Shown here: positions 45,791 through 59,243 of the stretch, in pieces
Position numbering within the stretch: position 1 is the first letter of the stretch
Layout: the number at the start of each line of letters is the position of its first letter
Assembly (NCBI GenBank): GCA_023512835.1
Contig: CM042085.1
Location: 40,758,189-40,822,188, forward strand
DNA: 64,000 nucleotides
Source of the DNA: Taxillus chinensis
Taxonomy: Eukaryota; Streptophyta; Magnoliopsida; Santalales; Loranthaceae
Reading direction: 5' to 3'
Made by a program: the position numbers and the translations under genes
The notes under the pieces: model-generated
The model's database searches: none
Told to the model about the DNA's origin: nothing
The model's input: only the letters and a program-made list of their open reading frames with translations

Positions 45791-47505
45791 TGTAAGGACC
45801 CGTACCTTGAGTTAGTCAGTTTTGCCTCCTGAGTAGAGTTTTTCTAGATTTTGACCTAGTAGTTGGACTCCAATGAATTCACGTGCAAAAGGAAAGATGC
45901 TTAGAATGATGTCCTCTATCTACCACGAAGTTTCGGACCAAATGGACATGTATGTGAGGTGCACGTGATATGGGTCCAATTCACGTGCAAGTGTAATTGT
46001 CTTCCAAATGATGCAAGGAGGCTAGGGGTGAAGTTTGAAAGCATTTGGAGTTCATATGGAGTTGCACGTGAATTGGGAATTCACGTGCAAATTGGCGTGC
46101 GAGCATATTTTTGCATGGGTCCCTTGGTTTTGGCATTCTAAGGAACTTTCTCCAAAGGACCATGTTGAAATTCCGAATATTTTGGTGTGTATGGATGCGG
46201 AAAGGTTGTAGCTTGTGTAATCAAAACTACGTCGTTTTGATCCTGGGTTTACTTAATCAAAACTACGTCGTTTTGATGTGAATGGTGTCTATATAAGGAG
46301 GGCTTGAGTTTGAGTTAGGGTTCTTGTGTTCCTTTCTTGCTGCTTGCTGAGAGAGAGAGAGAGCTAGAGAGAGAGGGAAGGGGAGTTCTTTGGTTCTTGC
46401 CGGAGCATCTTGCGTGGGGAGGACGGCGTTTGGCGCGGGAGCAAGGAAGATCTGCTTTAAGGTAGGGGTTACGTTCTTCCTAAACCCTCTGTCCTAGGGT
46501 CCTAGGACGGTTACTGGGTTTGTATCCGTTTATATATATATATATGTAAATTCATATAGGTGTGATCTCTATATGAATGTTGGCCTTCGATGGCATTTTG
46601 GTGTGGTCCCGTGATCTATATGCTATATGTTTGATGAAAAGCCTGTGTGAATATAGTTATGTGTATATGCTTCAAGTGTTTGAAATTATGCTGTGAGGCC
46701 GTGCATGTTATGTGTTTGTGGAAATGCCGTGTGTGGTTGGGTTTGTGAGCTTGTGGATATATGCATGCTAAGTGTTCGAGGTTATTCTGTGTGACTAAGC
46801 ATACTTAGTGTTTGATGTTATGCCTGTATGGCCATGTGTCTTGCGTGTTTGCTTGTACACCCGGTGGCCGTGGAAGCCCGGGACTGTTTTGTGGAACCCG
46901 GTGGGTTGTGGAAGCCCAGGGCTGTTTTGTGGAACCCGGTGGGCTGTGGAAGCCGGGACTGTTTTGTGGAACCCGGTGGGTGTGGAAGCCCGGGACTGTT
47001 CTTGAAACCCGGTGGGTGTGGAAGCCGGGAGTGTTTATGTACTAGCCCATGTATGGCTGTGTTTCTTTGTTATAGCTTGTAACCATATCTGGTGGGATAA
47101 TTGTATCACGACACGGCACTTGTACACAAGGCATGTAGATACCAGGTGCATGGGATGGGTTGGGGAGACATGATCCCTACTGCGAGGTGTGGTTGCTCAC
47201 CCCTCCTACCATGTTGTTTTCTTTTCGGGAACCTACAGGCGTTAGGTGGGACCCCAAGGTGGAAGACCTTATTTATTTAATTTGTTTATGTTATTTTTAT
47301 TATGAGAATCGATGTAACCCCGGTGGGGAAAGGATTTTGTTGTAATAAACTTGGATTGGATTGCTTTTAATGAATATTACTTTCTTGAATGTTGTGGATG
47401 TTTAAAATGTTAAATTCTTGTTTTGTATCCTACCCCTTTGCCCTCCGTGTGGGTAAAAGAGGAGTCACGTACCGGTTTCCTCGGGTTGGAAATCCGGGCG
47501 TGACA
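45791..47505 (+). repeat. E3a 3' LTR, 1715 bp
   Basis: Pair of 38557-40271. Most differences are one- or two-base indels at CCTG, CCGG or CAG sites. Confidence 0.93.
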
Positions 47506-47510
47506 CAAAC

Positions 47511-47640
47511 CTGGGTCGCGGCCTCCTCTGTTACCTCAATAGTCGCACGGCTTATAGTTTCCAGAAACATTGGTTAAGCGAAAAGGTAGCGCTCCAGATT
47601 AACACTAAATGATCCCAACAATCGCGAGACCACTACCGAC
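47511..47640 (-). pseudogene. E3 gag fragment, N-terminal part
   Basis: The minus strand matches the start of the E1b gag (ATIEVTEEAA region). E3a inserted between this and 38556. From 47641 to 48039 is AT-rich leader with no gene. Confidence 0.7.
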
Positions 47641-48039
47641 TAAGCAGCTTAAGCTATAACACGCTTTATTACCACACAAGTCCATAGGTTCACATTTAAC
47701 AGACTATACCAATTTTACATTCCATTGCATTGCTCATAACCACGCTTATTTCACACAGTACCAAACAAATCACATGCTCAACCATTCACAGAACACCAAA
47801 CAAATCACATTTAATTTTTTTTTTTAACAGTTCACAAGCCTCAAGTTTCCAAGCACACAGTTTCAATTCCACAATTTCTTTTCCTTGCTTTCATGTTCAA
47901 ATTACCACAAAAGATCAGAATTGCACAGATTAACACTTTATCACGTTATTCATGCATTCCTACCACATACACAGCTTAATCACAGTTCCCACACGATCAC
48001 ACATGAGCAACATATGCAACTAGTGCCCTAATGCCAATG

Positions 48040-48201
48040 CATGCAAATCCTACCACAAGACTGGACTACCCCAAGTACACCTTAGAGGCTCCAAGAGGAC
48101 CGTGTTGATTAGGCACGTCCCTCCAGGCTCCTCCAAAGGACTCAAGATAACCAAGTCCGCCCACTACCCTAGGCCAACTAGACCATGCTCTGATACCATA
48201 T
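48040..48201 (-). other. E3 conserved leader and primer-binding site
   Basis: GCTCTGATACCA at 48187-48198 is the complement of the initiator tRNA-Met site; the leader matches the others. Confidence 0.88.
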
Positions 48202-49388
48202 TATCACGCCCCGGTTTTCCAACCCGAGGAGACCAGAACGTGACCCTCCCTTTACCCGGTTTTGGATAAAGGGGTAGGATACAACATACACTTCACATTT
48301 TATTTTCAGAGACCAAAATCACATAATTATTAAATTCAAACCACATGCCTTTATTATGTTTCAAACTTCATTACAGAATCTCCCCGCTGGGGTTACAAGG
48401 CCTCAACGAAATTACATAACACAAATTACATAACATAAAACAAAGCCATAAAATGGAACTCCTCCACCTAGGTGTTCCCACCTAACGCCTGTAGGTTCCT
48501 GCAAGAAAACACGCCACAGTAGGAGGGGTGAGCAACCACAGCTCAGTAGGGATCATGTCTCCCCAACCCATCCCATGCTCCTAGCATCTACATGACATGT
48601 GTACGAGTGCGGTGTCGTGATACATTCCAACAGATATAATAACAAACCACCAGCAAAATACAATCATCTCTACATTCACACAAGTGCTAACACTTTAACC
48701 ACAAGTGATTTAACCGCCTCTTCAGGCCAATGATTCAAGTGATTTAACCGCCTCTTCAGGCCAATGATTCAAGTAATTTAACCGCCTCTTTAGGCCAATG
48801 ATTTAACCGCCTCTCGGGCATAGTTTTGGCAACCTCACGAGGGCTAACACAAAACAGTCCCGGGCTTCCACGACCACCAGGTGTACAAGCAAACACGCAG
48901 CACATAAGGACATACACGCATAACATCAAACACTTAATATGCTTAGTCACACGGGAGTAACATCGAACACTTAGCATGTATATATTCACAAGCTCACAAA
49001 CCCAGCCACACGAGATATTATTTCAAACACATAATATGCATAGCCTCACCAGGCATTATTTCAAACACGTTCGAGCATACACACAGGCATATTTACACAG
49101 GCATTTTATCGAACACTTAACATGCACTAACCACCCAACCTCGGAAATCACACCAAAACGCCACAGGGCCAACATTCATATAGGAGGTCACACCTATATG
49201 AATTTACATATAAATAATATAACAATCACAATAGAAACTCGAGAAACCCTCTACACAGGGCCTAACCCCGGACAGACCAGGTGAGACAGAACCCTACCTT
49301 GAAAACGTCCTCCAGCTCTTGCTTCCACGCTAGACGTTGTCTTCCCCACGCACGACGCTCCGGCAGCAAGCCAACAGCTCTCCTTCCT

Positions 49389-49440
<52 letters not shown>

Positions 49441-49734
49441 ACGGCTGAAAAGAACCCTAACCCTAGAACAAGGAGTCTCCTCATCCTTATATAGACCTCC
49501 CATTATCAAAACGACGTAGTTTTGATTAAGTGAAACCCAGGATCAAATCGATGTAGTTTTGATTACACAAGCTACAACCTTTCCGTATCCATACACACCA
49601 AAATACTCACTATTCTAACCTGGTCCTTTGGAAAAAGATGATTAGAATAACAAAACTAAGGTAACCATGCAAAAATATGCCTGCACGCCAATTTGAACGC
49701 CAATTCCCCAATTGGCGTGCAACTCCAAATGCAC
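48202..49734 (-). repeat. E3 5' LTR, part 1 (U5/R and part of U3)
   Basis: Starts TATCACGCCCC (a G lost from TGTCACG) and runs to the E3b target site TGCAC (49730-49734). It contains a 47-bp CT run (49391-49437) and two palindromes near 49505-49562. It continues at 58846. Confidence 0.9.
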
Positions 49735-51532
49735 TGTCACGCCCCGGATTTCCAACCCGAGGAAACCGGCACGTGACTCCCCTTTTACCCACACGGAGGG
49801 CAAAGGGGTTAGGATACAAACCAAGAATTTTACATTTCAAACATCCACAACACATTCAAGAATGTAATATTCATAAAAATATTCCAAACCAGTTTATTAC
49901 AACAGAATTCTTTCCAATCCCATCCCCACTAGGGGTTACATCGATTCCCATAAAAGAAAACAACATAAATGGAAGAATAAAATGGGTAAGGTCTTCCACC
50001 TTGGTGTATCCACCTAACGCTCGTAAGTCCCCTGGAAAACAAGCAAACACGGTAGGAGGGGTGAGCAACCACGGCTCGATAAGGGATCAAGTCTCCCCAA
50101 CCCTTCCCATGCTCCTAGCGGCTACATGCATGTGCACAAGTGCGGTGACGTGTTACAACAATCTCAACAAACAATAACAAACCACATCGGTCGTCACAAT
50201 TATCCACCACACAAAACACAAGTGATTTAACCGCCTCTTCGGGCCAAGTTATTTAACCGCCTCTTCAGGCCAAGTGATTTAACCGCCTCTCGGGGCAAAG
50301 TTCTTTAACCGCCTCTTCGGGCCAGATACCACGATCAAGCACACAACACACATGGTCACTCAAGCATACCACCAAACACTTGGTGTGCACCCATTCACAA
50401 GCGCACAAACCCAACCATTCAGGAAAATAGAGCAAACACACAGCATACATACATACACTAAACCACAAATCCAGCCACACGGGCATATTACCAAACATGT
50501 AATGGGCATATACATACGGCTATATTCACACAGGCATTTCATCGAACACATAGCATGTAATCCACGAGAATCACACCAACATGCCACTGAAGGCCAACAT
50601 TCATATAGGAGGTCACACCTATATGAATTTAAATATAAATAATATAATATTCTCGCCTAGGACCCTAGGACAGAGGAGGATTTAGGAAGAACGAACCCCT
50701 ACCTCAAAGAAAACGCAACAACACGAAGAACGGTCGATCCCCAGAGCCGAACGCCGTCCACCCACGAAGCACCGACCACCCACGCAAGACGCCCGGCGGC
50801 AACCCCGGAGCTCCCCTTCCCTCTCTCTCTCTCTGCGACGGCTGGTGAAGCAACAAACCCTAAACCTAAAACACGAGGGACTCCTCCTCCTTATATAGAC
50901 ATCACAACATCAAAACGACGTAGTTTTGATTAAGTGAATGCCAGGATCAAAACGACGTAGTTTTGATTACACAAGTTACCACCTTTCCGCACCCATATAG
51001 GCCAAAATACTCCAGAATTTCAACATGGTCCTTTGGAGAAAGTTCCTTAGAATGGCAAAACCAAGGGAACCATGCAAAAATATGCCTGCACGTCAATTTG
51101 CACGCCAATTCCCCAATTGGCGTGCAGCTCCAAATGCACTCAAACTTCACCACAAGTCTCCTTGCATCTTGTAGAGGCCTGAGGAGCAAAAATATGCTTG
51201 CACGTGAAATGGGTGAATTCACGTTCAGCTCCAAATGCTCTGAAATTTCTGTGGTAGATAGAAGACCTCATTCTAAGAAACTTTTGTTCTTGCACGCCAA
51301 TTGTTTGAGGCCATCTACTAGGTCAAAAGTGAGCTCCAAGATCAGCCAAAACAACTTTAAACCGCCGTAAACGCATAGCATCTTCCTAGGGCATAAATGT
51401 ACGCTATCGCTTGACACATGCACCTCTCAAAAGTCCCCTCTTGGGCTCATCTCTTACCTTAAACTTGTGTACCAACATCCAAGGTGTTTGTGGTTAACTC
51501 CTTAACACACGGGTTACACACGGGTCATTACA
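49735..51532 (-). repeat. E3b 3' LTR, 1798 bp
   Basis: Edges TGTCACGCCCC and GGGTCATTACA. Contains the Athila-like U3 block (about 51060-51420) and two palindromes (50910-50967). Confidence 0.93.
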
Positions 51533-51844
51533 TCCTCTCCCCCTTAAGACTTTTAGTCCTCGAAAAGAAATGACATACGAGGAAAACAAACACAAGCTAC
51601 CCATTTGCCACACGGCAGCTCAACACCCAAAGGGGTCATACACCACACACAACACAACGGCACATAACAGTACCACCGGAATCCATAACCACAATAACCA
51701 CATGTCACGAATACACATCTCAAGGCACATCACAAACAAGAACACATGTCTTTAAAAGACAATACAAATACATCAACGAATACAAGAAAACACATCACAA
51801 GAAAACATCACTATCCATCCCTTGGCCATGACCACCTCCCACGC
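51533..51844 (-). other. E3b 3' untranslated region and polypurine tract
   Basis: CCTCTCCCCCTTAAG (plus orientation) next to the LTR is the tract. The module repeats at the ORF end (51845-51865), as in E3a. No gene. Confidence 0.8.
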
Positions 51845-53200
51845 TTAAGATTGTTCGTCCGCGAACAAGTCCAGGTCTTGCTCACGCATCATGGACTCAC
51901 GTTCCCATGTCTCCTCCTCAATACCACGGTGCTGCCACGGCACGCGAACCAAAGGAATAGCACGACCACGCAAAAGCTTCTCTCGCCGATCGAGGATACG
52001 AATAGGGGCCTCAATGACGGACATGTCATCCTCAATGTCCAACGTCCCCCAATCAATCACGTGAGTGGGGTCGGGGGTGATACTTCCTGGGAACGGGACA
52101 CGTGAAACACGTTGTGCACTCGACTCGGCCCGCGGTGGTAACGCTAACCGGTAGGCCACGGGCCCTACACGATCCGAGAATCTCAAAAGGACCAATAAAT
52201 CGCGGAGATAGCTTGGAACCTCGCCCAAACCGTCGATGTCCACGTCGTGGAGAGACACGAAGGAACACATGATCACCAACGAGAAAACTCCAAAGGTCGC
52301 CGCCGTGATCCGCATAAGATTTCGCCGACTCGAGCCGACAACAAACGCCGACGAATCAACTTGACCTTCTCGGTAGCCTCTTGAACCAACCGTGGCCCCA
52401 AGAGGGCTGTCTCCCCCACCTCGGTCCAACACAAAGGGGATCGACACGGCCGTCCATACAACGCCTCAAAAGGAGCCATCCCAATGGATGCCTGATAAGC
52501 GTTGTTGTAGGCAAACTCCACCAAAGGAAGGTGAGTTGCCCACGAACCCCCGAAATCTAGCACACAAGCCCTCGACATGTCCTCCATGGTCTGATTCGTC
52601 CGCTCGATCGACCGTCGGTCTCGGGGTGAAAGGCTGTACTCGGATGAAGCTTGGTCCCCATAGCCTCCTGCAAACCCGCCCCGAAACGGGAAGTGAACCT
52701 CGAATCCCGGTCCGAGACAACCGATGAGGGTACGCCATGCGGTCTCACAATCTCGTTCATGTACGGTGACTCAAGGTCCCAATGGAGTCCCGCTCGCGAA
52801 CAGCCAGGAAATGGGCCGACTTTGTGAGTCGATCCACAATTACCCAAATCATATCCTTCCTCCCGGTGGTGGGTGGAAGACCGGTCTAAAAATCCATCGC
52901 TATATGGTCCCACTTCCACTCCGCTATGGGCAAGGGTGTAACATGCCCGCCGGCCGCCGATGCTCGGCCTTCACTGGCCGACACGTGAGGCACCGCGAAA
53001 CAAAGGCAGCCACATCGCGTTTCATCCCAGGCCACCAAAAATGTGCCCGAAGCGCATGATACATCTTCGTACCCCCTGGATGCACAGCAACTCTAGGCCA
53101 GGTGAAACTCCCTCATCACCTCATCCCCGAGGGAAGAAGCTACACCAACCGCCCCTGAAATGACAACTCATGCTCGGGACCCTCTGTCCGGTCCCCGAGA
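51845..53200 (-). pseudogene. E3b integrase with chromodomain
   Basis: A 200-codon open stretch (52447 down to 51845) covers the end of the integrase core, RFSDRVGPVAYRLALPP and the complete chromodomain (IRILDRREKLLRGRAIPLVRV to LFADEQS). Upstream, in shifted frames, are FVGNSPSFGGV (as GGSWATHLPLVEFAYNNAY in the right frame), FHPETDGR and [18 protein letters not shown]. The zinc-binding region near 52960-53110 is damaged. The catalytic Glu region shows the same lost G as E3a (near 52606-52612). Confidence 0.9.
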
Positions 53201-55180
53201 TAGCTCCCCCGGCCTCAATACGGGCACGGAGAACCTCACACTCAATGTCACCCGGCTGTCCCTCCCGGACCTGGCTGGTACAACTCGAGCACTACCACCA
53301 AAGGACTCGGGACTGTCCCACCATCATGAACAACAGGCTGCGGGGTGGTAACGTCGCCAAGCGCTCCATCGGCTTCCACTCTCTCACGGCCACCTCGGCT
53401 TTCCCTTTTCGCTCAACGCATCGGCCACAACATTTCCCTTGCCCGGGGTATAGGCAAGAGTAAAATCAAAGGTCCGCAAATACTCCACCCATCTCCTTTG
53501 CCTCAAATTCAAGTCCTTCGAGTAAAGATGTCTTGAAGGCTCTTGTGATCCGAGAACACCACAAACTTTTCTCCCAAGAGGTAGTGCTGCCAACTCTTCA
53601 GGGCGAAGATGACGACCGCTAACTCAAGGTCATGAGTAGGATAATTCTGCTCATGAGGCTTGACTGCCTCGACCCATAAGCTACCACACTTGTGCTCCTG
53701 CATAAGCACACACCCCAAACCAACCCTAGACGCATCACAATACACCTCATATGGAATATCCTCCCTAGGCAACCTCAACACAGGTGCGGTGGTCAAACGG
53801 GTTTTGAGAGTCTCAAACGCCTGCCGGCACTTGTCGGTCCAATCAAACTTCACGCCCTTCCGAGTCAACGTTGTCATAGGAGCCGCCAAACGGGAGAACC
53901 CCTCTACAAAACGACGATAGTACCCCGCCAAGCCAAGAAAACTACGGATCTCAAAAACGTTGGTTGGCCTTGCCCACGATGCCACGGCCTCAATCTTGGT
54001 GGGTCCACCCTAACTCCCTCGGTGACACCACATGGCCAAGAAAGTGAACCTCCTGCTGACCAAAACTCACACTTGCTAAACTTAGCAAGCAGTGCTTGGT
54101 CCCTCAAGGTTTGCAACACTTGTTGCCAAGTGCTCCACATGTTCCTTCTCGGTCTTGGAATACACCAAGATATCGTCGATAAACACCACCACGAACGAGT
54201 CTAAGTATGGGGCAAAGACTTGGTTCATCAAATGCATGAACAACTGCTGGCGCATTAGTGAGCCCGAAAGGCATCACTACCCACTCATAATGCCCATACC
54301 GCACCGGAAAGCCGTCTTAGGGATGTCCTCCTCCCTAACCCTGGTGGTGATACCCCGACCGTAAATCTATCTTGGAAAACCACTGGGCCCCACTCAATTG
54401 GTCAAACGGGTCATCTATCCGAGGCAACGGGTACTTGTTCTTCACAATCCAGAATTCGACTTCCTGTAGTCGATGCGAGAGACGAAGCGTGCCATCAGCC
54501 TTCTTAGCAAAGAGCACCGGAGCACCCCAAGGTGAGGTACTTGGTCTGATATACCCCTGGCCCACCAACTCCTCGATTTGCCTCTGAAGCTCCCTCAACT
54601 CAGCTGGCCCCATACGATACGCTACTTGGGAAATCGGACCCGTCCCAGGTACCAACTCAATGGTGAACTCCACACTCCTCTTAGGTGGCAAACTCCTCAA
54701 CTGCTCGGGAAAAACATCCTGAAATTGGTCCACAACAACGCGGGCCACACCCTCTTTTCCACCTTACCCTCCTCGGCAAAGGTCGGGGCTCGGCAACCCG
54801 TGGGTAATGGCACCCCACTGGTCCAACACTGGCCCGGCCCGACTCGCCTCACAATCCCACTCCCCCTGCAGGGTGCAAGAGGTCCCTGCGGGTGTCCACG
54901 AAGGTCACACGCCGCCGATAACAATCTATCTTGGCCTGGAAAGCCATAAGCCAATCCATACCCAAGATCAGGTCAAACGCCCTCAAAGGCATCACATGCA
55001 AGTCAAAACGCAGCTCCACCTCTCCTATGGTTAACACACGATCACGACACACTCGTCGTACCTCAATCATGCCTCCCACCGGAGACTCCACAACTAGGGG
55101 CCTCGCGGCCTCCACACGAGCTAACCCCAAGCTATCTATCACAAGGCTCAGCAACAAACGAACACGATGCACCCGTATCG
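53201..55180 (-). pseudogene. E3b protease, reverse transcriptase and RNase H
   Basis: Protease: DTGAS (complement at about 55165-55179), SLGLARVEAARPLVVESP, RAFDLILGMDWL. RT: a 137-codon open stretch (54748-54335) with [53 protein letters not shown] and [23 protein letters not shown] follows, then the FIDD site near 54172-54183. RNase H: 158 open codons (53985-53509) with [46 protein letters not shown] and [11 protein letters not shown]. Better preserved than E3a. Confidence 0.9.
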
Positions 55181-55189
55181 AAAGAACGA

Positions 55190-56634
55190 AGCTAAGGTAC
55201 GGGAGATCAAGAGGGTACCTCTAACCACCGATGGTCTGCTCCACCCTCGGCTGGTGGGGGTGGTAGCTCGGCCTCCTCCCTGGTATGTCGCCTCCAACGC
55301 AAACACCCTTCCTTGGCCCGTGCCACTTGTCGGCTCACTCACCGGACGCTTCCCGCTAAGGTTGCCTCCGGCCTCGGTCTGCTGCCGTTCCGGCCTCCCC
55401 GGGGTCGGGTCCGGCCGGATCTGCTGGGCTGGCTGCCACCGACGAGCTGGTCTCTCGGCTGGTGCACGGAAGCTAGCATCACTCCTCACGCTGGATGCCG
55501 CGCCCCCTGTTCCCCTGTTGCCACTCCTGCCAAACCCGGCGCAAATGACCCTCTCGCCCACGGTTGTTGCATCGCCGGTCCTTCTTGGGGCACTCCCCTT
55601 TGAAGTGACCCTGCTCTCCACGACGGTGGCATCCGCTCGGTAGACTCCCAGTGGACCACCCTGTCTTCCGCCGCCAAAGGTGAACCTCCCGGGGTTCACG
55701 GATGTCCGACCCCGACTGCGATAAGCTGTATCCCTCTCCTCCGTCTTGAGCCTCTTGGACCCTGCATCTCGATCAGGCCCACACTGCGCAATGGCGCCCC
55801 GATGGGCCTGCCTCCCATCATCCGGCTCTCTCTCGCTATTCGGGCCGTCTCCACGGCCTCGGCATAGGTCCTCAAGCGTAGAATCGCCACCCTCTCCCTA
55901 AGGGCTGGCCTGAGACCCAAGGTGAACTTGTGGGCCTTCAGGTCCTCCCTACCACGATCTCAGGGAGCAAACCTACTCAATCTCCAGGAACTCCCGCTCA
56001 TACTCAGGTACCGTCTTGGATCCCTTGCTTCAAGCTGCCAAATTCTTCCCTCTTCCGCCATCTCACCGATTCCGGGAAGAACTCATCTTGGAAGAGTTGC
56101 AAGAACTCCTCCCAAAACATGAGTTGCACCTGCACGGCTCCCCTGAACACTCGTCCACCACTCCAAAGCGTCCCCCTCCAGTTGCCCGATGCCGGTCGCA
56201 CTTTATCCTCCTCCCGGGGCAGGAGAAAGGAGAACACATGCTCAATCTGCCTCAACCACTTGCTCGGCTACCCACAGGATCTTCCCCCCTTAAATCGTGG
56301 AGGTTGTTCCTTTCGGAACCGTGTCACCACGTCATCCTCTGCACGGGTCGGTACACCACCCGGCGAACTCTCACGCTCACGAGGCAGCTCTCCTCCCTGG
56401 TGGTGGTGGTGGTGGCACCACCTGTTTGTCTTGCCATCTCACGGCGCACCTCCTCCCGAACGTCTTGCCGGAGTCCCTCCCGTAGCTCTCGTACCTCCGG
56501 CCAGGATGCCTTCTTGTAGCTGTGCCGGTAACAACGCATGCCCTCCAACAAGATGGTCCCGCACCCGGACCCTCATGGGCGAGATGACTCATCGCCCATT
56601 GCCCGGACGCACGTGTCACTCTCCTCGGTGGCAT
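55190..56634 (-). pseudogene. E3b gag (Tekay-like), frameshifted
   Basis: ATG at 56634-56632 (MPPRRVTRASG). The order is as in E3a: HEGPGAGPS, VRELREGLRQDVREEV, Pro run, capsid with RQIEHVFSFLLP (56255 down) and FWEEFLQLFQDEFFPESV, then knuckles near 55510-55640. Several frame changes. Confidence 0.85.
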
Positions 56635-56869
56635 TCTTACTACATGAAGTAAGATGCACAAATGTCGGAGACGCGTTTGACTACTAATAAGTTGACTACC
56701 TCTACCCCATTATCAATTTCACTAACACATGACATTACACACATACATTGCACCAATCACATTTCACAGTTCACGATCCGGTACACATTGCCAAACAAAT
56801 CGAGTTGCACATTTCACTTAATCATGTGATCTTATCCACGATTTAGCATACATTCACAACAAATGCAAC

Positions 56870-57050
56870 TAGTGCCCTAATGCCAATGCATGCAAATCCT
56901 ATCACAAGACTGGACTACCCTAAGTACACCTTGGAGGCTCAAAGAGGACCATGTTGATCGGGCATGTCCCCCCAGGGCTCCTCCAAAGGACTCAAGATAA
57001 CCAAGTCCGCCCACTACCCTAGGCCAACTAGACCATGCTCGATACCATAT
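56870..57050 (-). other. E3b conserved leader and primer-binding site (one base short)
   Basis: GCTCGATACCA (57037-57047) lacks one T of GCTCTGATACCA, at a CTG site. The leader otherwise matches the other copies. Between 56635 and 56869 there is no gene. Confidence 0.85.
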
Positions 57051-58840
57051 TGTCACGCCCCGGATTTCCAACCCGAGGAAACCGGCACGTGACTCCCCTT
57101 TACCCACACGGAGGGCAAAGGGGTTAGGATACAAACCAAGAATTTTACATTTCAAACATCCACAACACATTCAAGAATGTAATATTCATAAAAATATTCC
57201 AAACCAGTTTATTACAACAGAATTCTTTCCAATCCCATCCCCCTTGGGTTACATCGATTCCCATAAAAGAAAACAACATAAATGGAAGAATAAAATGGAT
57301 AAGGTCTTCCACCTTGGTGTATCCACCTAACGCCTGTAAGTCCCCTGGAAAACAAGCAAACACGGTAGGAGGGGTGAGCAACCACAGCTCGGTAGGGATC
57401 AAGTCTCCCCAACCCTTCCCATGCTCCTAGCGGCTACATGCATGTGCACAGGTGCGATGACGTGTTACAACAATCTCAACAAACAATAACAAACCACATC
57501 GGTCGTCACAATTATCCACCACACAAAACACAAGTGATTTAACCGCCTCTTCAGGCCAAGTTATTTAACCGCCTCTTCAGGCCAAGTGATTTAACCGCCT
57601 CTCGGGCAAAGTTCTTTAACCGCCTCTTCGGGCCAGGATACCACGATCAAGCACACAACACACATGGTCACTCAAGCATACCACCAAACACTTGGTGTGC
57701 ACCCATTCACAAGCGCACAAACCCAACCATTCGGAAAATAGAGCAAACACACAAGCATACATACATACACTAAACCACAAATCCAGCCACACGGGCATAT
57801 TACCAAACATGTAATGGGCATATACATACGGCTATATTCACACGGGCATTTCATCGAACACATAGCATGTAATCCACAGAATCACACCAACATGCCACGA
57901 GCCAACATTCATATAGGAGGTCACACCTATATGAATTTAAATATAAATAATATAATATTACGCCCTAGGACCCTAGGACAGAGGAGGATTTAGGAAGAAC
58001 GGAACCCCTACCTCAAAGAAAACGCAACAACACGGCAACGGTCCGATCCCAAGCCGAACGCCGTCCACCCACGAAGCACCGACCACCCACGCAAGACGCC
58101 CGGCAGCAACCAGGAGCTCCCCTTCCCTCTCTCTCTCTCTCTCTGCGACGGTGGTGAAGCAACAAACCCTAAACCTAAAACAGAGGGACTCCTCCTCCTT
58201 ATATAGACATCACAACATCAAAACGACGTAGTTTTGATTAAGTGAATGCCAGGATCAAAACGACGTAGTTTTGATTACACAAGTTACCACCTTTCCGCAC
58301 CCATATAGGCCAAAATACTCAGAATTTCAACATGGTCCTTTGGAGAAAGTTCCTTAGAATGGCAAAACCAAGGGAACCATGCAAAAATATGCCTGCACGT
58401 CAATTTGCACGCCAATTCCCCAATTGGCGTGCAGCTCCAAATGCACTCAAACTTCACCACAAGTCTCCTTGCATCTTGTAGAGGCCTGAGGAGCAAAAAT
58501 ATGCTTGCACGTGAAATGGGTGAATTCACGTTCAGCTCCAAATGCTCTGAAATTTCTGTGGTAGATAGAAGACCTCATTCTAAGAAACTTTTGTTCTTGC
58601 ATGCCAATTGTTTGAGGCCATCTACTAGGTCAAAAGTGAGCTCCAAGATCAGCCAAAACAGCCTAAAACCGCCTGTAAACGCATAGCATCTTCCTAGGGC
58701 ATAAATGTACGCTATCGCTTGACACATGCACCTCTCAAAAGTCCCCTCTTGGGCTCATCTCTTACCTTAAACTTGTGTACCAACATCCAAGGTGTTTGTG
58801 GTTAACTCCTTAACACACGGGTTACACACGGGTCATTACA
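57051..58840 (-). repeat. E3b 5' LTR, 1790 bp
   Basis: Pair of 49735-51532; nearly all differences fall at CAG/CTG/CCGG-type sites. Confidence 0.94.
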
Positions 58841-58845
58841 TGCAC

Positions 58846-59238
58846 TCAAACTTCACCCCAAGCCTCCTTGCATCTTGTAGAGGCCTGAGAAGCAAAAATA
58901 TGCTTGCACGTGAAATGGGTGAATTCACGTGCAGCTCCAAATGCTCTGAAATTTCTGTGATAGGTAGAGGACCTCATTCTAAGAAACTTTTGTTCTTGCA
59001 CGCCAATTGTTTGAGGCCATCTACCCTATCAAAAGTGAGCTCCAAGATCAGCCAAAACAGTTTAAAACCGCCTGTATACGCATAGCATCTTCCTAGGGCA
59101 TAAAGGTACGTTATCACTTGTCACATGTACCTCCCAAAAGTCCCCACTTGGGCTCATCTCTTACCTCAAACTTGTGCACCAACATCCAAGGTGTTTGTGG
59201 TTAACTTCTTACACACGGGTTACACACGGGTCATTACA
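58846..59238 (-). repeat. E3 5' LTR, part 2 (U3)
   Basis: Continuation of 48202-49734 after E3b: it resumes at the repeated TGCAC and ends GGGTCATTACA at 59238, next to the TCCAC target duplication. Includes the Athila-like U3 segment (about 58846-59115). Confidence 0.9.
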
Positions 59239-59243
59239 TCCAC

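Larger units (their letters stand above)
38557..47505 (+). mobile_element. E3a: autonomous-type Tekay-like chromovirus inserted in E3
   Basis: LTRs at 38557-40271 and 45791-47505, both 1715 bp and highly similar. The left flank is CAACC and the right flank CAAACC; comparison with the uninterrupted gag in E1b gives an original CAACC target, so the duplication has one extra A. It contains recognisable gag, protease, RT, RNase H, integrase and chromodomain, all with small frame breaks. Confidence 0.92.
49735..58840 (-). mobile_element. E3b: autonomous-type Tekay-like chromovirus (-) inserted in the E3 5' LTR
   Basis: LTRs at 49735-51532 (3') and 57051-58840 (5'), with perfect TGCAC duplications at 49730-49734 and 58841-58845. 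The full gag-pol order is present on the minus strand. It lies in the third nesting layer (Athila, then E3, then E3b). Confidence 0.94.
32765..59238 (-). mobile_element. E3: non-autonomous Tekay-like element (-) inserted in Athila RT, carrying E3a and E3b
   Basis: Outer edges are flanked by perfect TCCAC duplications (32760-32764, 59239-59243), and the Athila RT frame joins across it. The 3' LTR is 32765-34676. The 5' LTR starts at 48202 and is split by E3b. Its own internal sequence is 34677-38556 plus 47511-48201, the same pol-less type as E1, E1b and E2. Confidence 0.92.
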
